13,882 bases of DNA. It comes from DATLTV01 sp035533375. Lineage in GTDB: Bacteria; Patescibacteriota; Minisyncoccia; UBA6257; 2-01-FULL-56-20. The stretch lies in contig DATLTV010000010.1 of the NCBI GenBank assembly GCA_035533375.1, forward strand, positions 1 to 13,882. The letters are read 5' to 3'. Below, one piece after another: positions 13,528 to 13,882 of this stretch. The translations under genes and the position numbers were made by a program. The notes under the pieces are model-generated. The model worked only from the letters and a program-made list of their open reading frames with translations. It had not been told where the DNA came from and did not search any database. Position 1 is the stretch's first letter. Every line of letters starts with the position of its first letter.

Positions 13528-13573
13528 AAAAAAAAGAGCCTCCGGCGTTGCGAAAAAATCGCGCCGAAGGCTC
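13528..13573 (-). terminator. Intrinsic terminator of the rightmost gene
   Basis: Read on the minus strand, a 12-bp stem (13573-13562 with 13547-13536, one G-U pair) is followed by eight T (13535-13528). It ends transcription arriving from the gene whose stop is at 13613. Confidence 0.85.
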
Positions 13574-13612
13574 AAGGGATTCAAGAGAATCGAGTGGTCA
13601 AGATTCAAGGTT

Positions 13613-13882
13613 CTACTTTTTGGACTTCCGAGCGGAGGACAGCCCAACGTTGACGATCAGGTAGTTGTCCCAGTAGTAGTTGACGCTGAGCCCGCCGGAA
13701 TCGAAGTTGCCGACGTAGACACGGTGGCCTTCCGAGACTACATCCGAACTGCGGACGAAATCTCCCTTGAACAGTTGCTCGCCCGTCGCAAGATAGTGGC
13801 CGATGATCGCATAGACGAGCACGCGGGCGGCGGGCACCTCCTCGTTCTTCGAGAGAAGGGCCTGTTGCTCCTGCCACGTTTT
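13613..13882 (-). CDS. 3' end of an unidentified gene (partial)
   Basis: A minus-strand frame enters from the window edge and ends with TAG at 13615-13613, giving 89 visible residues. GTG at 13837 could be a start, but the frame is open to the edge (KTWQEQQALLSKNEE precedes it), so a longer protein is likely. The visible part has ARVLVYAIIGHYLATGEQLF, then VYVGNFDSGGLSVNYYWDNY and NVGLSSARKSKK at the end. The alternating hydrophobic pattern with aromatic residues suggests beta strands. I do not recognise a family. A strong terminator 40 nt downstream supports this as a real gene end. Confidence 0.65.
   Translation of the reverse strand, partial: KTWQEQQALLSKNEEVPAARVLVYAIIGHYLATGEQLFKGDFVRSSDVVSEGHRVYVGNFDSGGLSVNYYWDNYLIVNVGLSSARKSKK

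Noticed and set aside
1..13882. CRISPR array, insertion sequence, prophage or toxin-antitoxin module
   Set aside because: No regularly spaced direct repeats, transposase, integrase, phage structural gene or toxin-like pair was seen on either strand.

Overview
The window reads as an ordinary housekeeping stretch from a small-genome bacterium, most plausibly a Patescibacteria (CPR) lineage of the Parcubacteria type. This is inferred from the gene set and protein style: a CTC-type L25, a single M16 peptidase next to an AI-2E family permease, an HtrA-like protease with no membrane anchor, and a PCMT remnant with a Parcubacteria-like C-terminus. Most genes also lack a clear Shine-Dalgarno sequence. 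TGA is used as a stop (at 11200 and 11989), so the genetic code is the standard bacterial one, not the TGA=Gly code. No phylogenetic test could be run.

Layout, left to right. The 5' end of an unidentified leftward gene (1-52) sits divergent from rplY (165-836). A terminator (938-962) separates rplY from a signal-anchored, coiled-coil lytic transglycosylase (982-2451). Next come an M16 zinc peptidase (2570-3838), an AI-2E family permease 2 bp behind it (3841-4869) and metG (4929-6386). A perfect 46-bp palindrome (6397-6442) closes the metG side against a convergent P-loop nucleotide kinase-like gene (6472-7065, minus). That gene is divergent from a TatD hydrolase (7125-7946), which is followed by leuS (8016-10556) with its own near-consensus promoter. 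A promoter inside the end of leuS leads through a foldable leader to a membrane microprotein (10644-10838) and an ASCH-domain protein (10859-11200). Then come a basic heptad-repeat microprotein with a near-consensus promoter and a UUCG terminator (11452-11682), a cluster of intergenic hairpins (about 11760-11990), an HtrA-like protease (11989-13038, minus), a decayed PCMT gene (13169-13510, minus), and the 3' end of an unknown gene with its terminator (13613-13882, minus).

Functional themes are translation (rplY, metG, leuS), envelope remodelling and protein turnover (lytic transglycosylase, M16, HtrA), and nucleotide or nucleic-acid metabolism (kinase, TatD, ASCH). I see no CRISPR, transposase, phage, toxin-antitoxin pair or biosynthetic cluster, and no clear new multi-gene system. 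The best leads are the perfect palindrome, the recurring -10 boxes placed 7-9 nt before start codons, the leader plus microprotein plus ASCH unit, and the small coiled-coil gene with an unusually strong promoter.
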